Shown: in pieces, positions 63,445 through 64,000 of the stretch
Layout of the letters: each line of letters starts with the position of its first letter
How positions within the stretch are numbered: position 1 is the stretch's first letter
Assembly: GCA_016717325.1 (NCBI GenBank)
Contig: JADKFV010000028.1
Location: 1 to 64,000, forward strand
Direction: 5' to 3'
DNA: 64,000 bases
Source of the DNA: Bacteroidota bacterium
GTDB lineage: Bacteria > Bacteroidota > Bacteroidia > AKYH767-A > OLB10
Position numbers and translations under genes: made by a program
The notes under the pieces: generated by a model
What the model was told of the DNA's origin: nothing
Databases searched by the model: none
Seen by the model: the letters and a program-made list of their open reading frames with translations, nothing else

Positions 63445-64000
63445 AAAACATAAATATACCAAAACCAAAGCACAACCGAGGCTTTGACGAAACTTAACTT
63501 ACCGGAACATACATCTCACCCTTTTTGTTTTGGACGCCAAAAAAAATGTTGGGCACTGTTACCGATGGTGATATACGAAGAGGACTACTCAACGGCCTTA
63601 CCATCGATATGCCGGTGAGTGATTTTATGTTTCGCGATTTTCGTTTTTTTGGGCAAGGAAATATTTCTACAGAACAATTTATTTCTTTCAAAAACGACAA
63701 ATTAAAAATCGTTCCGGTTTTAGATGCGAATCGTAACATAGTCGAAATTCTTGATCTTACTTATTTCATATCATATCTCCCCCTCGATGTATTATTAATG
63801 GCAGGTGGCGAAGGCATTCGGTTAAGACCGCTAACCGAACAAACGCCAAAACCACTTTTACCGGTTGGTGGTAAACCTTTGCTTGATCACAATATGCAGC
63901 GGTTAAAAAAATTCGGTATCAAAAATTTCAACATCTCTGTACGTTACCTGGCCGAAAAGATTGAAAAACATATAGGCAGCGGCAGCGAAAAAAATATCCG
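63441..64000 (+). CDS. CBS-domain sugar nucleotidyltransferase (PtmE-like), 5' part, cut by right edge
   Basis: From about 63441 the frame, with two or three corrections (near 63455, 63515 and in the A-run near 63540), reads Asn-Gln-Ser-Thr-Thr-Glu-Ala-Leu-Thr-Lys-Leu-Asn and then a CBS pair with Val-Thr-Asp-Gly-Asp-Ile-Arg-Arg-Gly-Leu-Leu. After it comes a nucleotidyltransferase start, Met-Ala-Gly-Gly-Glu-Gly-Ile-Arg-Leu-Arg-Pro-Leu-Thr...Pro-Lys-Pro-Leu-Leu-Pro-Val. This order (CBS domains, then sugar-phosphate nucleotidyltransferase) is that of PtmE, which makes GDP-glucosamine for legionaminic acid. From 63540 on the frame is clean to the edge. The start codon is not visible as ATG; an ATA at 63441 may be a misread. 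Confidence 0.78.

Noticed and set aside
1001..63560. Programmed frameshifting as the reason for the split genes
   Set aside because: The shifts occur in unrelated genes, at varied runs, in both directions and without slippery heptamers plus structure, so error or decay is simpler.

Overview
The window comes from an AT-rich member of the Bacteroidota. The evidence is nine or so secreted proteins with type IX secretion (T9SS) C-terminal sorting domains, PKD and gliding-motility-type modules, two PorE-like envelope proteins, promoters of the TTG-N19-TAnnTTTG type, and genes for an LPS-bearing envelope (KdsA, LpxH-like, LolD-like). I cannot name the genus. No tRNA, rRNA, CRISPR array or transposase was found.

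Layout. 1-1.2 kb: tail of an unrecognised gene cut by the left edge, then an inverted-repeat-rich junction. 1.6-7.2 kb: two related secreted T9SS proteins (a PKD protein and a six-Kelch protein sharing the same tail module) and a DASS-type anion:Na+ symporter. 7.2-7.9 kb: a cluster of short palindromic repeats. 7.9-13.6 kb: a stress-protein pair, a dinucleotide-binding reductase, a TolB-like propeller, an alpha/beta hydrolase and a CHU_C-type T9SS protein. 13.7-20.8 kb: one giant minus-strand gene (about 2,365 codons) with 18 tandem carbohydrate-binding-like/cysteine modules, split by a one-base indel. 21-28.5 kb: a split heparinase II/III-like lyase, a DUF2975/HTH pair, an ABC exporter with a LolA-like protein, and queE. 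28.5-38.9 kb: first PorE-like protein, LpxH-like phosphatase, M1 peptidase, rdgB, kdsA and a TPR lipoprotein. 38.9-49.2 kb: TMTC-like TPR membrane protein, T9SS proteins, DUF2061, lolD-like, folD, ferritin, DUF2752/TM2, an exonuclease and a tiny basic protein. 49.4-54.5 kb: SH3-like protein, a DUF2442/DUF4160 module lying between asnB and a duplicated asnB 3' end, asnB, and a secreted beta-lactamase-fold hydrolase. 54.6-60.6 kb: second PorE-like protein in tandem with a 1,342-residue PKD protein. 60.7-64 kb: a nonulosonic (sialic/legionaminic-type) acid cluster (neuB, neuC, neuD-like, CBS-nucleotidyltransferase) running off the right edge.

How the genes fit together. Much of the window serves the cell surface: cargo for T9SS, candidate T9SS or peptidoglycan anchors (PorE-like), Lol and lipid A/Kdo functions, and surface sugar synthesis (asnB, heparinase-like lyase, nonulosonate cluster).

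Caution on quality. At least 14 genes are interrupted by single-base indels, mostly in A/T homopolymers, and conserved protein sequence resumes in another frame each time. The density rises sharply after about 60.9 kb. I read most of these as sequencing or assembly errors rather than true pseudogenes, so the affected entries give both the fragments and the reconstructed gene.
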